DNA of 7,190 bases, taken from Dehalococcoidia bacterium (GTDB lineage Bacteria > Chloroflexota > Dehalococcoidia > JAENJB01). The DNA lies in the NCBI GenBank assembly GCA_030690705.1, contig JAUYGE010000037.1, positions 1 through 7,190 of the forward strand. Direction: 5' to 3'. Made by a program: the position numbers and the translations under genes. This document shows positions 1 to 6,963 of the stretch, piece after piece (the first letter of the stretch is position 1; every line of letters begins with the position of its first letter). Below the pieces are notes generated by a model, which was given only the letters and a program-made list of their open reading frames with translations, did no database searches and had not been told where the DNA came from.

Positions 1-354
1 GTAGCCATAATAGGGGACCACGGCAGTGATCCTTCCCGCCGAAGCCCGTTTGAAAGCATCCATCATAATCAGCAGCTCTACCATGCTCTTGTTCACCGGG
101 GAGGAAAGGGGCTGGATTACGAAGACGTCCCGCTCGCGCACATTCTCAAGGATGCGCACGAAGATATTCTCGTTGGCGAACTCGAAGACCTCTGCCTTGC
201 CCGGGGAAATCTTCAAATAGGCGCATACCGCCTCCGCCAGGGCCGGGTGGGCGTTGCCCGTGAAGACCTTCAGTTCGTCCACAGCGGAACGCGTCCCGGA
301 AGAGGGAGAAAGTCTCGCAGGAACATTACCCGAAAACACCTTCAGGTCATCCAC
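1..354 (-). CDS. prs: Ribose-phosphate pyrophosphokinase, N-terminal part (cut by left edge)
   Basis: Ribose-phosphate pyrophosphokinase makes PRPP from ribose 5-phosphate and ATP in the cytoplasm, feeding purine, pyrimidine, histidine and NAD synthesis. Only 118 codons are present. From the second GTG (282) the protein matches the usual family N-terminus: LKVFTGN, then [10 protein letters not shown], the [14 protein letters not shown] segment, and [15 protein letters not shown] at the edge. The ATP-binding and PRPP-binding loops lie outside the window. I chose the outer GTG at 354 because GAGGT lies 8-9 nt upstream, whereas the GTG at 282 has only a weak GGGA about 11 nt away. The outer start adds 24 residues that contain a second copy of the N-terminal motif ([10 protein letters not shown] before [10 protein letters not shown]), which is unusual. 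The start lies 6 nt after the crotonase stop, so the two genes are probably co-transcribed. The family call is firm; the start is less certain. Confidence 0.93.
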   Translation of the reverse strand, partial: MDDLKVFSGNVPARLSPSSGTRSAVDELKVFTGNAHPALAEAVCAYLKISPGKAEVFEFANENIFVRILENVRERDVFVIQPLSSPVNKSMVELLIMMDAFKRASAGRITAVVPYYGY

Positions 355-367
355 TAGTCTTTACCTC
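355..367 (-). promoter_or_regulatory. Ribosome-binding site that favours the outer prs start
   Basis: The end of the crotonase gene supplies GAGGTAA (367-361), whose last three bases are its stop codon. GAGG ends 9 nt before GTG 354. The alternative prs start at GTG 282 has no comparable site. This is the main sequence reason for preferring the longer prs product. Confidence 0.65.
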
Positions 368-1149
368 TTTCTCTTCTGTCTCCAGGCGGCCAGAGCCGTC
401 CGGTGCTCATCCGTATCCAGAGCCACGGCCTGGGATGCGGCCAGCATCTCCAGGGCGCCCTCCAGGCCCATCTTCATCCCCTGTCGCAGATTGAACTTGG
501 CCATCCTGACGCCCACCGGAGGGTGGGCAGCGATCTTCCCCGCCAGGGACATGGTCTCCTCTTCGAGCTGAGCGGCGGGAACCAGCCGGTTGAGCAAGCC
601 CATCTGAAAGGCTTCCTCGGGGTGGACGGTCCCGCCCCCGAGAATGATCTCGCTCGCCCTGGCAAACCCGACGACCCTGGGCAGCAGCCACGAAGCGCCC
701 GAGGCCGGCACCAGCCCCAGCCTGGTGAAGCCGATGGCCAGGCGGCTGTGCTCACAACCCGTCCGGAGGTCACAGGCCAGCGCCAGGTCAAAGCCAGCGC
801 CGACGGCATGGCCGTTGACCATGGCGATGGTCGGCACTCCAAGCCTATAAAGCACGGCAATCACCCTCTGCGGACCCTGGCTCAGCCTCCGCCGCCGCTC
901 CTCCAGCGGCTGGACATCCAGCACCTTCTCACCTCCCTCATCCCCGCTCAGGTCGGCGCCGGTGCAGAAGGCATCGCCCGCCCCACTAAGGACCACCACC
1001 CGCGTACCCTCATCAACCTCCACCCCGGCAAAGGCAGCCAGCAGGTCGGCATACATCGCCTCGTTGAGAGAATTCATCCTCTCCGGGCGGTTCAGGGTAA
1101 TGAAGAGGACATGTTTTTCCCGTCTCAAGAGAAGGGTGGAAAAGCTCAT
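361..1149 (-). CDS. Enoyl-CoA hydratase/isomerase family (crotonase superfamily) protein
   Basis: This 262-residue protein has the usual length and layout of a single-domain crotonase, a cytoplasmic enzyme family acting on acyl-CoA thioesters. The two oxyanion-hole segments are visible: AFCTGADL at residues 60-67 and NGHAVGAGFDLALACD at 112-127. The following LGLVPASGASWLLPR segment (144-158) and Glu167 in ASEIILGG match the active-site helices. Glu167 aligns with the second catalytic Glu of rat mitochondrial hydratase (Glu164). The first (Glu144) appears replaced in the FTRLGL stretch, and the Asp seen in PaaG-type isomerases (LVPD) is Ala149 here. Hydratase activity is therefore doubtful; isomerase, hydrolase or another crotonase chemistry is possible. 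The ATG at 1149 has GAGG 9 nt upstream and a good promoter at 1184-1212. prs follows after 6 nt. No neighbour indicates the substrate. Confidence 0.9.
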   Translation of the reverse strand: MSFSTLLLRREKHVLFITLNRPERMNSLNEAMYADLLAAFAGVEVDEGTRVVVLSGAGDAFCTGADLSGDEGGEKVLDVQPLEERRRRLSQGPQRVIAVLYRLGVPTIAMVNGHAVGAGFDLALACDLRTGCEHSRLAIGFTRLGLVPASGASWLLPRVVGFARASEIILGGGTVHPEEAFQMGLLNRLVPAAQLEEETMSLAGKIAAHPPVGVRMAKFNLRQGMKMGLEGALEMLAASQAVALDTDEHRTALAAWRQKRKR

Positions 1150-1183
1150 GTCGCCGCGCCTCAGGAGTTCAATGCCGCCTCGG

Positions 1184-1212
1184 ATTATAGCACGGGTCTA
1201 GGGGAGGGACAA
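1184..1212 (-). promoter_or_regulatory. Sigma70-type promoter of the crotonase-prs unit
   Basis: A perfect -10 TATAAT (1189-1184) lies 17 bp from a -35 TTGTCC (1212-1207; 4 of 6 to TTGACA). Transcription should begin near 1177, giving a leader of about 28 nt that holds the GAGG ribosome-binding site (1162-1159) of the crotonase gene. With only 6 nt between that gene and prs, both are probably transcribed from here. Confidence 0.72.
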
Positions 1213-1243
1213 AGGAGGTGTACTCGAGACCATTTATTACACC

Positions 1244-1268
1244 GTTCGCCCTGAGCTTGTCGAAGGGC
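1244..1268. repeat. Small dispersed palindrome downstream of glyA
   Basis: The element has GCCCT (1248-1252) and AGGGC (1264-1268) around an 11-nt core, with an alternative TTCG (1245-1248) and CGAA (1261-1264) pairing. Its core, CCCTGAGCTTGTCGAAGGG, is a short sequence I recall as a very common intergenic repeat in many bacterial genomes. In fuller copies GTTCG and CGAAC extend the arms; here the right arm is degenerate. There is no following U-tract on the minus strand, so it is not a clear glyA terminator. Confidence 0.65.
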
Positions 1269-1300
1269 CTGTGAAGAAGTTGCTAAACGACCCGGTGTAC

Positions 1301-2533
1301 TCAGGGGATGGGGAACTGGCGGCAGAGAGCAGCCACCTCGCGGCGCACTTCCCGTTGAACGCGCTGGTCGTCGGGGCTGGCCAGCACCTTCCTTATGAGC
1401 GAGGCGACGCGTCTCGCCTCGTCAGCGCCGAAGCCCCTGGTGGTGATAGCCGGCGTGCCCACGCGGATGCCGCTGGCAATGGCCGGCGGACGGGTATCGA
1501 AGGGGACCATGTTCTTGTTGACGATGATATTGACGGCCTCCAGAGCCTTCTCCGCCGCCTGCCCAGTGATGCCCTTTGGGGAAAGGTCAACCAGGCAGAG
1601 ATGGCTGTCGGTGCCCCCGGAGACCAGGTGCAGGCCATCACTGCTCAGTTCCTCGCCCATCACCCGTGCGTTGCTCAGAACGGCCCTCTGATAGTCAACG
1701 AACTCGGGCTGAGACGCCTCTTGAAAGGCGACCGCCTTGGCGGCGATGATATGCATCAGCGGCCCCCCCTGGATACCGGGGAAAACGGCTGCATCCACGG
1801 TCTGGGCCAGCTCCTTCCTGCAGAGGATGAAACCGCCCCGCGGGCCGCGAAGGGTCTTATGGGTGGTCGAGGTGACGATGTCCGCGTGGGGAACGGGGGA
1901 AGGATACAGGCCGGCGGCGACCAGGCCCGCCGTATGGGCCATATCCACCATCAGCCGGGCCCCAACCCGGTCGGCCACAGCGCGAAAGCGCCGGAAATCT
2001 ATCACCCGCGGGTAGGCGCTGGCCCCGGCCACTATGAGCTTCGGGCGGTGCTGGACGGCCAGACGCTCCATTTCATCGTAGTCGAGCAACTCGGTCTCAC
2101 GGCTAACGCCGTAGGAGACGAAGCGGTAGAGCTTGCCGGAGAAGTTGACGGGCAGACCGTGGGTGAGATGGCCGCCATGGGCCAGGCTCATCGCCAGGAC
2201 GGTGTCGCCAGGCTGGAGCAGAGCGAAGTAAGCCGCCATATTGGCCTGGGAGCCGCTGTGCGGCTGCATGTTGGCGTGTTCGGCCTTGTACAGGACCAGG
2301 GCCCTCTCGATGGCCAGTTGCTCCGCCACATCGACGTACTCACAGCCGCCGTAGTACCGGTGACGAGGATAACCTTCGGCGTACTTGTTGGTGAGCGGCG
2401 AGCCCTGGGCTTCGAGTACGGCGCGGCTGGCATAGTTCTCAGCCGCTATGAGATTGATGGTGTTCTTCTGCCGCCGCTTTTCTAGCCTGATGGCGGAGCC
2501 AATCTCGGGGTCGCTCCGGTCGAGGATGCTCAT
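1301..2533 (-). CDS. glyA: Serine hydroxymethyltransferase
   Basis: GlyA is a PLP enzyme that interconverts serine plus tetrahydrofolate with glycine plus 5,10-methylene-tetrahydrofolate, the main source of one-carbon units. The protein is 410 residues, normal for bacterial SHMT, and complete. The Schiff-base lysine is Lys226 in [14 protein letters not shown] (221-234). VDMAHTAGL (196-204) carries the PLP-contacting Asp and His. [10 protein letters not shown] (27-36), NKYAEGYP (49-56) and [10 protein letters not shown] (59-68) are the N-terminal signature segments. [11 protein letters not shown] (251-261) and [14 protein letters not shown] (354-367) are also typical. Residue 57 is Arg in [10 protein letters not shown] where GYPGxRYYGG is common, a minor deviation. 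The ATG at 2533 has no recognisable Shine-Dalgarno sequence and lies about 15 nt after a strong -10 element, so it may be translated from a nearly leaderless mRNA. It is an independent unit between phoU and the crotonase gene. Confidence 0.97.
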   Translation of the reverse strand: MSILDRSDPEIGSAIRLEKRRQKNTINLIAAENYASRAVLEAQGSPLTNKYAEGYPRHRYYGGCEYVDVAEQLAIERALVLYKAEHANMQPHSGSQANMAAYFALLQPGDTVLAMSLAHGGHLTHGLPVNFSGKLYRFVSYGVSRETELLDYDEMERLAVQHRPKLIVAGASAYPRVIDFRRFRAVADRVGARLMVDMAHTAGLVAAGLYPSPVPHADIVTSTTHKTLRGPRGGFILCRKELAQTVDAAVFPGIQGGPLMHIIAAKAVAFQEASQPEFVDYQRAVLSNARVMGEELSSDGLHLVSGGTDSHLCLVDLSPKGITGQAAEKALEAVNIIVNKNMVPFDTRPPAIASGIRVGTPAITTRGFGADEARRVASLIRKVLASPDDQRVQREVRREVAALCRQFPIP

Positions 2534-2547
2534 AGGTCTAAAGGGAA

Positions 2548-2576
2548 AGTTTACTGGACAGGCAAAGCGCTGTCAA
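2548..2576 (-). promoter_or_regulatory. Sigma70-type promoter of glyA
   Basis: A perfect -35 TTGACA (2576-2571) and a -10 TAAACT (2553-2548; 4 of 6 to TATAAT) are separated by exactly 17 bp. Transcription should start near 2539-2543, only about 6-10 nt before the glyA ATG at 2533. The promoter lies in the 88-bp phoU-glyA gap and would make glyA independent of the phosphate operon. The start-site position is predicted, not measured. Confidence 0.75.
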
Positions 2577-2621
2577 ATTCGGCCCGGGACATGAGGCCCC
2601 AGGAGCGCCTCTCTTTCTCTC

Positions 2622-3290
2622 CTAGTATTTCGAGGCTTCTATCTCCTCCATCTTGCCGGTCACGACGAAAACGACCCGTTCGCAGATATTGGTTACCCTG
2701 TCAGCGCTCCGTTCCAGGTTGTGAGCCGCCCAGATGAGGCGAGTGGCCCTGGTAATTGTCTTCGGGTCCTCGGCCATAAAGGTGAGCAGCTCCCGGAAGA
2801 CCTGATCATAGAGGTTGTCTACTTCATCATCTTCGGCGGCGATTTTTCTGGCGCTCTCGGCGTCGCGACTGACAAGGGCGTCCAGGCTGCGATGCAGCAT
2901 ATCCTGCGTCTTCTCGGCCATCCGGGGCAGGTCAATTAGCGGTTTTAGTGGTGGTTCATCACCTATCAGCACTGCAATCCTGGCTATACCCAGGGCATAG
3001 TCACCGATTCGCTCTATTTCGGTGATGATGTTAAGAACGGAGACGATAACTCGCAGGTCGCTGGCCATAGGCTGCTGCGTGGCTATGAGCTGGATGCACT
3101 TCTCCTCTATCTCAAACCTCTTGTCGTTTACGTTCCGGTCGTCGGCAACTATTTGGTGCGCCAGAGCCATGTCTCTGTTCTTAAGCGCAGTGATGGCGCG
3201 GCCAATCGCCTTTTCCACCATGCTGCCCATGACGAGAACGTCATCCTGAATCTCCCTGAGTCTCTTGTGAAAGGTTGTTCTTATCTCCAC
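2622..3290 (-). CDS. phoU: Phosphate signalling regulator PhoU
   Basis: PhoU is a cytoplasmic, metal-binding three-helix-bundle protein. It couples the Pst importer to the PhoR-type sensor kinase and restrains phosphate uptake and the Pho response when phosphate is plentiful. The protein is 222 residues, a normal length, with two PhoU repeats. The metal-site motifs are ITEIERIGDYA (89-99) in the first repeat and NLERSADRVTNICE (191-204) in the second. EDDEVDNLYDQV (153-164) begins the second repeat. Translation starts at GTG 3290, with GGAGG 6 nt upstream, a strong site that fixes the start. The gene follows pstB after 20 nt and is the last gene of the pst operon, as in many bacteria. No clear intrinsic terminator follows. 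Confidence 0.97.
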   Translation of the reverse strand: MEIRTTFHKRLREIQDDVLVMGSMVEKAIGRAITALKNRDMALAHQIVADDRNVNDKRFEIEEKCIQLIATQQPMASDLRVIVSVLNIITEIERIGDYALGIARIAVLIGDEPPLKPLIDLPRMAEKTQDMLHRSLDALVSRDAESARKIAAEDDEVDNLYDQVFRELLTFMAEDPKTITRATRLIWAAHNLERSADRVTNICERVVFVVTGKMEEIEASKY

Positions 3291-3310
3291 TGGTAACCTC
3301 CGTCGCGTCT

Positions 3311-4084
3311 TCAGCCGAACCGGCCGGTAATGTAGTCCTCCGTGCGTTTGTCCTTAGGGTTGGTGAAAAGCCGGGATGTGGGTCCGTATTCTACCAGTAT
3401 CCCGGCCCTGTCCTCCTCCATCATCAGGAAGGCCGCCATGTCCGATACCCGCGCCGCCTGCTGCATGTTGTGGGTGACGATGACAATAGTGTAGTCTCCA
3501 GCCAGGCTCCTCATCAAGTCCTCGATTTTCAGGGTGGCGGCCGGGTCCAGGGCGCTGCATGGTTCGTCCATGAGGATGACTTCGGGCTCGAGAGCCAGAG
3601 CCCGGGCAATACAGAGCCTTTGCTGCTGTCCGCCGGAGAGCTCCGTGGCGCTTCTCCGCAGCCGGTCTTTCACCTCGTCCCAAAGCGCCGCCCGGTGCAA
3701 GGCCCGTTCCACCATCTCCTCCAGGTTGTCATCCATGCCGTTCACGCGGGGTCCAAAAGCCACGTTGTCGAAGACCGATTTCGGGAAGGGGTTAGGCTTC
3801 TGGAAAACCATGCCTATTCTATAGCGGATCTCGGTGGCGTCCACGCCGGCATCATAGATGTTCCTGCCGTCGAAAAGCACCTCTCCCACTACCCTGGCGC
3901 CCGGTATGAGGTCGTTCATACGGTTGAAGCAACGCAGCAACGAGCTCTTGCCGCAGCCCGAGGGGCCGATGATGGCGGTGACCTGGGTACGCGGTATCGC
4001 CATCGAGATGTCTCGCAGGGCCCTGAAGCCTCCGTACCACAGCTCCAGATTCCTGGTTTCCAGGGCGGCAACACCGTCTGCCAT
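3311..4084 (-). CDS. pstB: Phosphate ABC transporter ATP-binding protein PstB
   Basis: PstB is the ATPase of the high-affinity phosphate importer and works as a dimer on the cytoplasmic face of PstC-PstA. The protein is 257 residues, full length. All nucleotide-binding motifs are present in order: Walker [10 protein letters not shown] (40-48), Q-loop Gln95 in [13 protein letters not shown] signature LSGGQQQR (149-156), Walker [14 protein letters not shown] (169-181) and switch His205 in [19 protein letters not shown] together with DEPCSALDP is typical of PstB rather than other ABC ATPases. The ATG at 4084 follows the pstA stop by 4 nt, and its AGGAG Shine-Dalgarno lies partly within the end of pstA, so coupled translation is likely. 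Confidence 0.98.
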   Translation of the reverse strand: MADGVAALETRNLELWYGGFRALRDISMAIPRTQVTAIIGPSGCGKSSLLRCFNRMNDLIPGARVVGEVLFDGRNIYDAGVDATEIRYRIGMVFQKPNPFPKSVFDNVAFGPRVNGMDDNLEEMVERALHRAALWDEVKDRLRRSATELSGGQQQRLCIARALALEPEVILMDEPCSALDPAATLKIEDLMRSLAGDYTIVIVTHNMQQAARVSDMAAFLMMEEDRAGILVEYGPTSRLFTNPKDKRTEDYITGRFG

Positions 4085-4088
4085 ATCG

Positions 4089-4967
4089 CTACTCCTCGGT
4101 CCTTCTCTGATAGCGGTTTCTCAGAATGATAGCGGTCGCGTTCATGCTCAGGAGAACGACCAGGAGGACGATAATGCCGGCGGCCGCCAAGTTCCCGAAC
4201 TCCGCCTGCGGGCGGGAGACCCAGTTGAATATCTGAATGGGAAGAACGGTGAACCGGTCCATGATACTGGTGGGGATGAAAGTCAGGTACACCAGGGCGC
4301 TGATGGCGATCATCGGAGCCGCCTCCCCGATAGCCCGGGACATGGCCAGGATGGATCCGGTTAGGACTCCGGGTAGGGCAGAAGGCAGAACGATGTGGCG
4401 CACCACCTGCCAGCAGGTAGCCCCCAGGGCATAGGCTCCCAGGCGGTGGGCCTGGGGTACGCTCCGGATGGCCTCCTGCGCGGCGATGATGATTACGGGC
4501 AACGACATGAGAGTCATGGTCAACGCACCGGCCAGGACGCTCCTCCCCAGGGCAAGGGCCTGAACGAAGAGACTCAGCCCCAGGAGTCCATAGACGATGG
4601 AGGGCACGCCGGCCAGGTTGTTGATATTGGTTTGAATGAGCCGCCGAAGTCGGTTGTCAGGAGCATACTCCTCCAGATAGATGGCGGTCCCGACGCCGAC
4701 AGGGAGGGAGAAGAGCGCTGTAAGTACCATGACCCACAGGGTGCCGAAAAGCGCCGACAGCACTCCCGCCTCATCAGGTTTCCGCGATGGATAGCTGGTT
4801 ATAAACTGCCAGTCCAGCCATCCTATGCCGTCCCGCAAGACATCCACCAGGAGGACGGTCAGGACGAGGATGCCTGTCAGTGTAGCCATCAGGAAGAGGA
4901 CGCTGAAGGATCTTCCCCGTAGCTGCCGGGTCCTTAACTGCTGACGGAAGGCGGGGTCCTTTTTCAC
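4089..4967 (-). CDS. pstA: Phosphate ABC transporter permease PstA
   Basis: PstA is one of the two membrane subunits forming the phosphate channel. The protein is 292 residues with a basic cytoplasmic N-terminus and about six hydrophobic segments, roughly at residues 20-45, 70-98, 118-138, 142-163, 198-225 and 260-283. The cytoplasmic coupling (EAA-type) loop is at about 164-203, with [20 protein letters not shown] followed by [20 protein letters not shown] (95-103) and [12 protein letters not shown] (116-127) are characteristic of this family. The start codon is GTG at 4967, just 1 nt after the pstC TGA. GGGAG about 10 nt upstream lies inside pstC, so re-initiation by the same ribosome is likely. 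[10 protein letters not shown] (210-219) distinguishes PstA from PstC, which has SRAIGETM here. Confidence 0.97.
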   Translation of the reverse strand: MKKDPAFRQQLRTRQLRGRSFSVLFLMATLTGILVLTVLLVDVLRDGIGWLDWQFITSYPSRKPDEAGVLSALFGTLWVMVLTALFSLPVGVGTAIYLEEYAPDNRLRRLIQTNINNLAGVPSIVYGLLGLSLFVQALALGRSVLAGALTMTLMSLPVIIIAAQEAIRSVPQAHRLGAYALGATCWQVVRHIVLPSALPGVLTGSILAMSRAIGEAAPMIAISALVYLTFIPTSIMDRFTVLPIQIFNWVSRPQAEFGNLAAAGIIVLLVVLLSMNATAIILRNRYQRRTEE

Positions 4968-4968
4968 T

Positions 4969-5901
4969 TCAGTATCGCTCCCGGTAACGCCTTACAAACC
5001 ACTGGCTGAAGAGGTTCATCAGCAATGTCATGACGAAGAGGAGGAGTCCCACGGCGAAGATGGTGTAATACTCCACCGTCCCGTGGGGAGTCTCCCCCAG
5101 GCTTACCTGAATGATATAGGACGTCATGGTCTGGATGCTCTCCAGGGGATTCAGCGTCAGCTTCGGCGTTGAGCCGGCGGCGATGGCCACAATCATGGTC
5201 TCGCCGATAGCCCGGGAGAGCGCTAGGATGCAGGCAGCTACGATCCCTGAGACAGCGGCGGGCATGACCACCCGGGTGGCCACCTCGAGCCGGGTTGCTC
5301 CCAGCCCGTAGGCTGCATCCCGCAAAGAGCGGGGTACAGCCATCATGGCATCCTCGCTGAGGGAGGAGACCATGGGAATAATCATCACCCCCATGACCAG
5401 GCCGGCGCTCAGGGCGTTGAAAACTATCATGCTGGGGAATATGTTCCGCAGCAGAGGTGTTACGAAGGTGAGGGCAAAGAAGCCGTAAACTACCGTAGGT
5501 ATACCGGCCAGGATTTCGAGGAGGGGCTTCACCGCCCGGCGGACCCTGTCTCTGGCATACTCGCTGAGGTATATGGCGCTGGCCAGTCCTACGGGCAAGG
5601 CAACCAGGATGGCTATGCCGGCAGTCAGCAAGGTGCCACCGACTAGAGGCAGGACACCGAAGTGCTGGGGTTGGAACAGGGGCGTCCACTTTGTACCGCT
5701 GAGGAACTCGATAATGGAGACGCTGCGGAAGAACCCCAGCGCCTGCACCACCAGCATGACGACAATGCCAATGGTGGTGAAGATGGACACCAGGGCGCAG
5801 GCGAGCAGAAGCCCTTGAATACCCCTTTCTCCGAGGGGGTTCTGCCTTCGCACCCGCCTCGGAGAAGGGATGGACTCACGAACTTTCATGGTCATAAACA
5901 A
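4969..5901 (-). CDS. pstC: Phosphate ABC transporter permease PstC
   Basis: PstC is the second membrane subunit of the phosphate channel. From the outermost start it is 310 residues, with a basic N-terminus (about 7-27) and hydrophobic segments near 29-55, 84-112, 128-152, 158-178, 213-243 and 279-300. SAIYLSEYA (108-116), [16 protein letters not shown] (129-144) and SRAIGETM (229-236) are PstC signatures. The EAA-type coupling loop spans about 183-222. The start is uncertain. TTG 5901 has GAGG 12 nt upstream; ATG 5895 and ATG 5889 are in frame but 18 and 24 nt from that GAGG. An in-frame TAG at 5919-5917 sets the upstream limit. The gap to the pstS stop is 25 nt. The DNA for residues about 12-25 holds a strong inverted repeat, listed separately. 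Confidence 0.96.
   Translation of the reverse strand: MFMTMKVRESIPSPRRVRRQNPLGERGIQGLLLACALVSIFTTIGIVVMLVVQALGFFRSVSIIEFLSGTKWTPLFQPQHFGVLPLVGGTLLTAGIAILVALPVGLASAIYLSEYARDRVRRAVKPLLEILAGIPTVVYGFFALTFVTPLLRNIFPSMIVFNALSAGLVMGVMIIPMVSSLSEDAMMAVPRSLRDAAYGLGATRLEVATRVVMPAAVSGIVAACILALSRAIGETMIVAIAAGSTPKLTLNPLESIQTMTSYIIQVSLGETPHGTVEYYTIFAVGLLLFVMTLLMNLFSQWFVRRYRERY
5827..5866. repeat. Inverted repeat inside the start of pstC
   Basis: TTCTCCGAGG (5827-5836) and CCTCGGAGAA (5857-5866) are perfect 10-bp inverted copies around a 20-nt loop in which GG/CC can extend the stem. It lies roughly 35-75 nt into pstC. In the mRNA it would form a stable hairpin shortly after the start codon. It could alter the ratio of PstS to the membrane subunits, but this is inference. 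Confidence 0.6.
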
Positions 5902-5926
5902 GAGAATGACAGACCTCTAACCCATC

Positions 5927-6874
5927 TTACTGAATCTTGCTCAGGTTTTCATTGTACACCGTGGCCGGCATGGGGACATAGCCCACCTCGGATACCAAGT
6001 TCGGCCCAGCCGTCATGTAGAAGCGGACGAACTCTTTCACTTCGGGGCGCGGCAGGGCCGCCTTGTTCACGTAAATGAAGATGGGGCGGGACAGAGGGCT
6101 ATAAGTGCCGTCAAGGATGGTCTGGCCCGAAGGGAGCACTGCCCCCTTACCTGCATCAATGGACACCAGCTTCAGCTTGTCCTTATTCTCCACATAGTAA
6201 GCGTAGCCGAAGTACCCCAGAGCGTTAGGGTCTCCGGCAATTCCCTGCACCAGGACATTATCATCCTCGCTGGCAGTATAATCAGGCCGGCTGGCCTTCG
6301 CCTTACCCATGATGACCTCGGTGAAGTAGTCGAAGGTGCCGGAATCGGTGCCCGGGCCGTAGAGATTAATGGGCCGGTCTGGCCATTCAGGGCGAATCTG
6401 GTTCCAGCGCTTTATCGTGGATTCCGGTTCCCAGAGCTTCTTCAACTCGGCGGTGGTCATGGAAGTGACCCAGGTGTTCTTGGGGTTGACCATCACCGAA
6501 AGGCCATCGTACGCTACCGGCAGCTCAACCCACTCGACGTTGTTCTTCCCGGCCTGTTCCTTTTCTGAACTCGAAATGGGGCGCGAGGCATCACTGATCT
6601 GGGTTTCGCCCGCCACAAAGCGCTTAAAACCGCCACCCGTGCCCGAAATACCCACGTTGATGCGCATCTGAGGATGAAGCTTGTGGAACTCCTCGGCCAC
6701 GGCTTCGGTGATGGGGAAGACGGTGCTGGAGCCGTCGATCTCGATGGTGCCCGAGAGGGTGGAGCCCGGGGCAGTCGGCCCAGTGCCTTTGCAGCCGGCC
6801 AGCGCCATGCTCCAGACGACGATGAGGACCAGGGGTGCCACTCCCCACCACCTCCTCAGTATTCTACTAATCAT
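5927..6874 (-). CDS. pstS: Phosphate-binding lipoprotein PstS
   Basis: PstS is the substrate-binding protein that captures phosphate outside the membrane and delivers it to PstC-PstA. The protein is 315 residues. A basic start (MISRILRR) and a hydrophobic stretch (11-26) lead to a lipobox LAGC with the acylated Cys28, so it should be lipid-anchored rather than free in a periplasm. A Gly/Pro/Thr-rich linker (30-40) precedes the binding fold. Phosphate-pocket segments are [10 protein letters not shown] (46-55), [10 protein letters not shown] (77-86), [11 protein letters not shown] (94-104) and [10 protein letters not shown] (175-184), as expected for the PstS family. The ATG at 6874 has AGGAG 10 nt upstream in an A-rich leader. 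A four-unit Pho box lies about 45 nt upstream. It is the first gene of the pst operon and is followed by pstC. Confidence 0.97.
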   Translation of the reverse strand: MISRILRRWWGVAPLVLIVVWSMALAGCKGTGPTAPGSTLSGTIEIDGSSTVFPITEAVAEEFHKLHPQMRINVGISGTGGGFKRFVAGETQISDASRPISSSEKEQAGKNNVEWVELPVAYDGLSVMVNPKNTWVTSMTTAELKKLWEPESTIKRWNQIRPEWPDRPINLYGPGTDSGTFDYFTEVIMGKAKASRPDYTASEDDNVLVQGIAGDPNALGYFGYAYYVENKDKLKLVSIDAGKGAVLPSGQTILDGTYSPLSRPIFIYVNKAALPRPEVKEFVRFYMTAGPNLVSEVGYVPMPATVYNENLSKIQ

Positions 6875-6919
6875 TTCGATTACTCTCCTTTTTTTCTCTT
6901 CCAGTGAATAGAGTAACCG

Positions 6920-6963
6920 ACTGAGTTTAAGAGCAGTTTAAGGCTTTGTTAAAAGCCGGTTAA
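6920..6963 (-). promoter_or_regulatory. Pho box: four 11-bp direct repeats upstream of pstS
   Basis: On the minus strand four units follow without interruption: TTAACCGGCTT, TTAACAAAGCC, TTAAACTGCTC and TTAAACTCAGT. Their TTAA cores start at 6963, 6952, 6941 and 6930, exactly 11 bp apart. The 11-bp spacing is one helical turn and matches known Pho boxes. The unit resembles the cyanobacterial (PyTTAAPyPy, 3-bp spacer) and Bacillus (TTAACA-like, 5-bp spacer) forms. It probably binds the PhoB/PhoP-type response regulator partnered with the adjacent kinase, activating pstSCAB-phoU under phosphate starvation. A tentative -10 (TCTATT, 6912-6907) follows, with no good -35, as expected for an activated promoter. 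Two dimers could bind the four half-sites. Confidence 0.82.

Larger units (their letters stand above)
1150..1300. other. Intergenic region between glyA and the crotonase gene
   Basis: This 151-bp gap holds the small palindrome (1244-1268), the crotonase promoter (1184-1212) and ribosome-binding site. It also contains GGTGTACTC at 1217-1225, repeated at 1294-1302 overlapping the glyA stop codon. I see no small gene or structured RNA here. Confidence 0.7.

Noticed and set aside
403..1254. Plus-strand open frame opposite the crotonase gene (283 codons).
   Set aside because: The opposite strand encodes a clear crotonase with its own promoter and ribosome-binding site. The plus product is low-complexity, rich in His, Gln and Pro, and unlike a real protein.
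1248..1268. Hairpin downstream of glyA as a rho-independent terminator.
   Set aside because: The stem is only 5 bp and no U-tract follows on the minus strand.
1271..2485. Long open frame on the plus strand opposite glyA (404 codons).
   Set aside because: It mirrors the whole glyA gene. The minus strand encodes an SHMT with every signature motif, and the plus product has no recognisable family. High-GC codon use produces such antisense frames.
2534..2570. Riboswitch in front of glyA.
   Set aside because: The predicted transcript starts too close to the ATG to hold an aptamer, and no glycine-riboswitch-like sequence is visible.
2577..2621. GC-rich stretch after phoU as an operon terminator.
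   Set aside because: Only short imperfect pairings (GGCC/GGCC, AGGAG/CTCCT) are visible and no U-tract follows, so I cannot support a terminator.
3275..4129. Plus-strand open frame opposite pstB (284 codons).
   Set aside because: pstB on the minus strand has all ATPase motifs. The plus frame is its shadow.
4964..5689. Second minus-strand frame overlapping pstC (241 codons).
   Set aside because: It is out of frame with pstC, has no membrane segments and is Pro/Arg/Gly-rich, as expected of a shifted reading.
6888..6900. T-rich run on the plus strand before pstS as a terminator.
   Set aside because: No plus-strand gene ends here and no GC-rich stem precedes it. On the minus strand it is simply the A-rich leader with the pstS ribosome-binding site.
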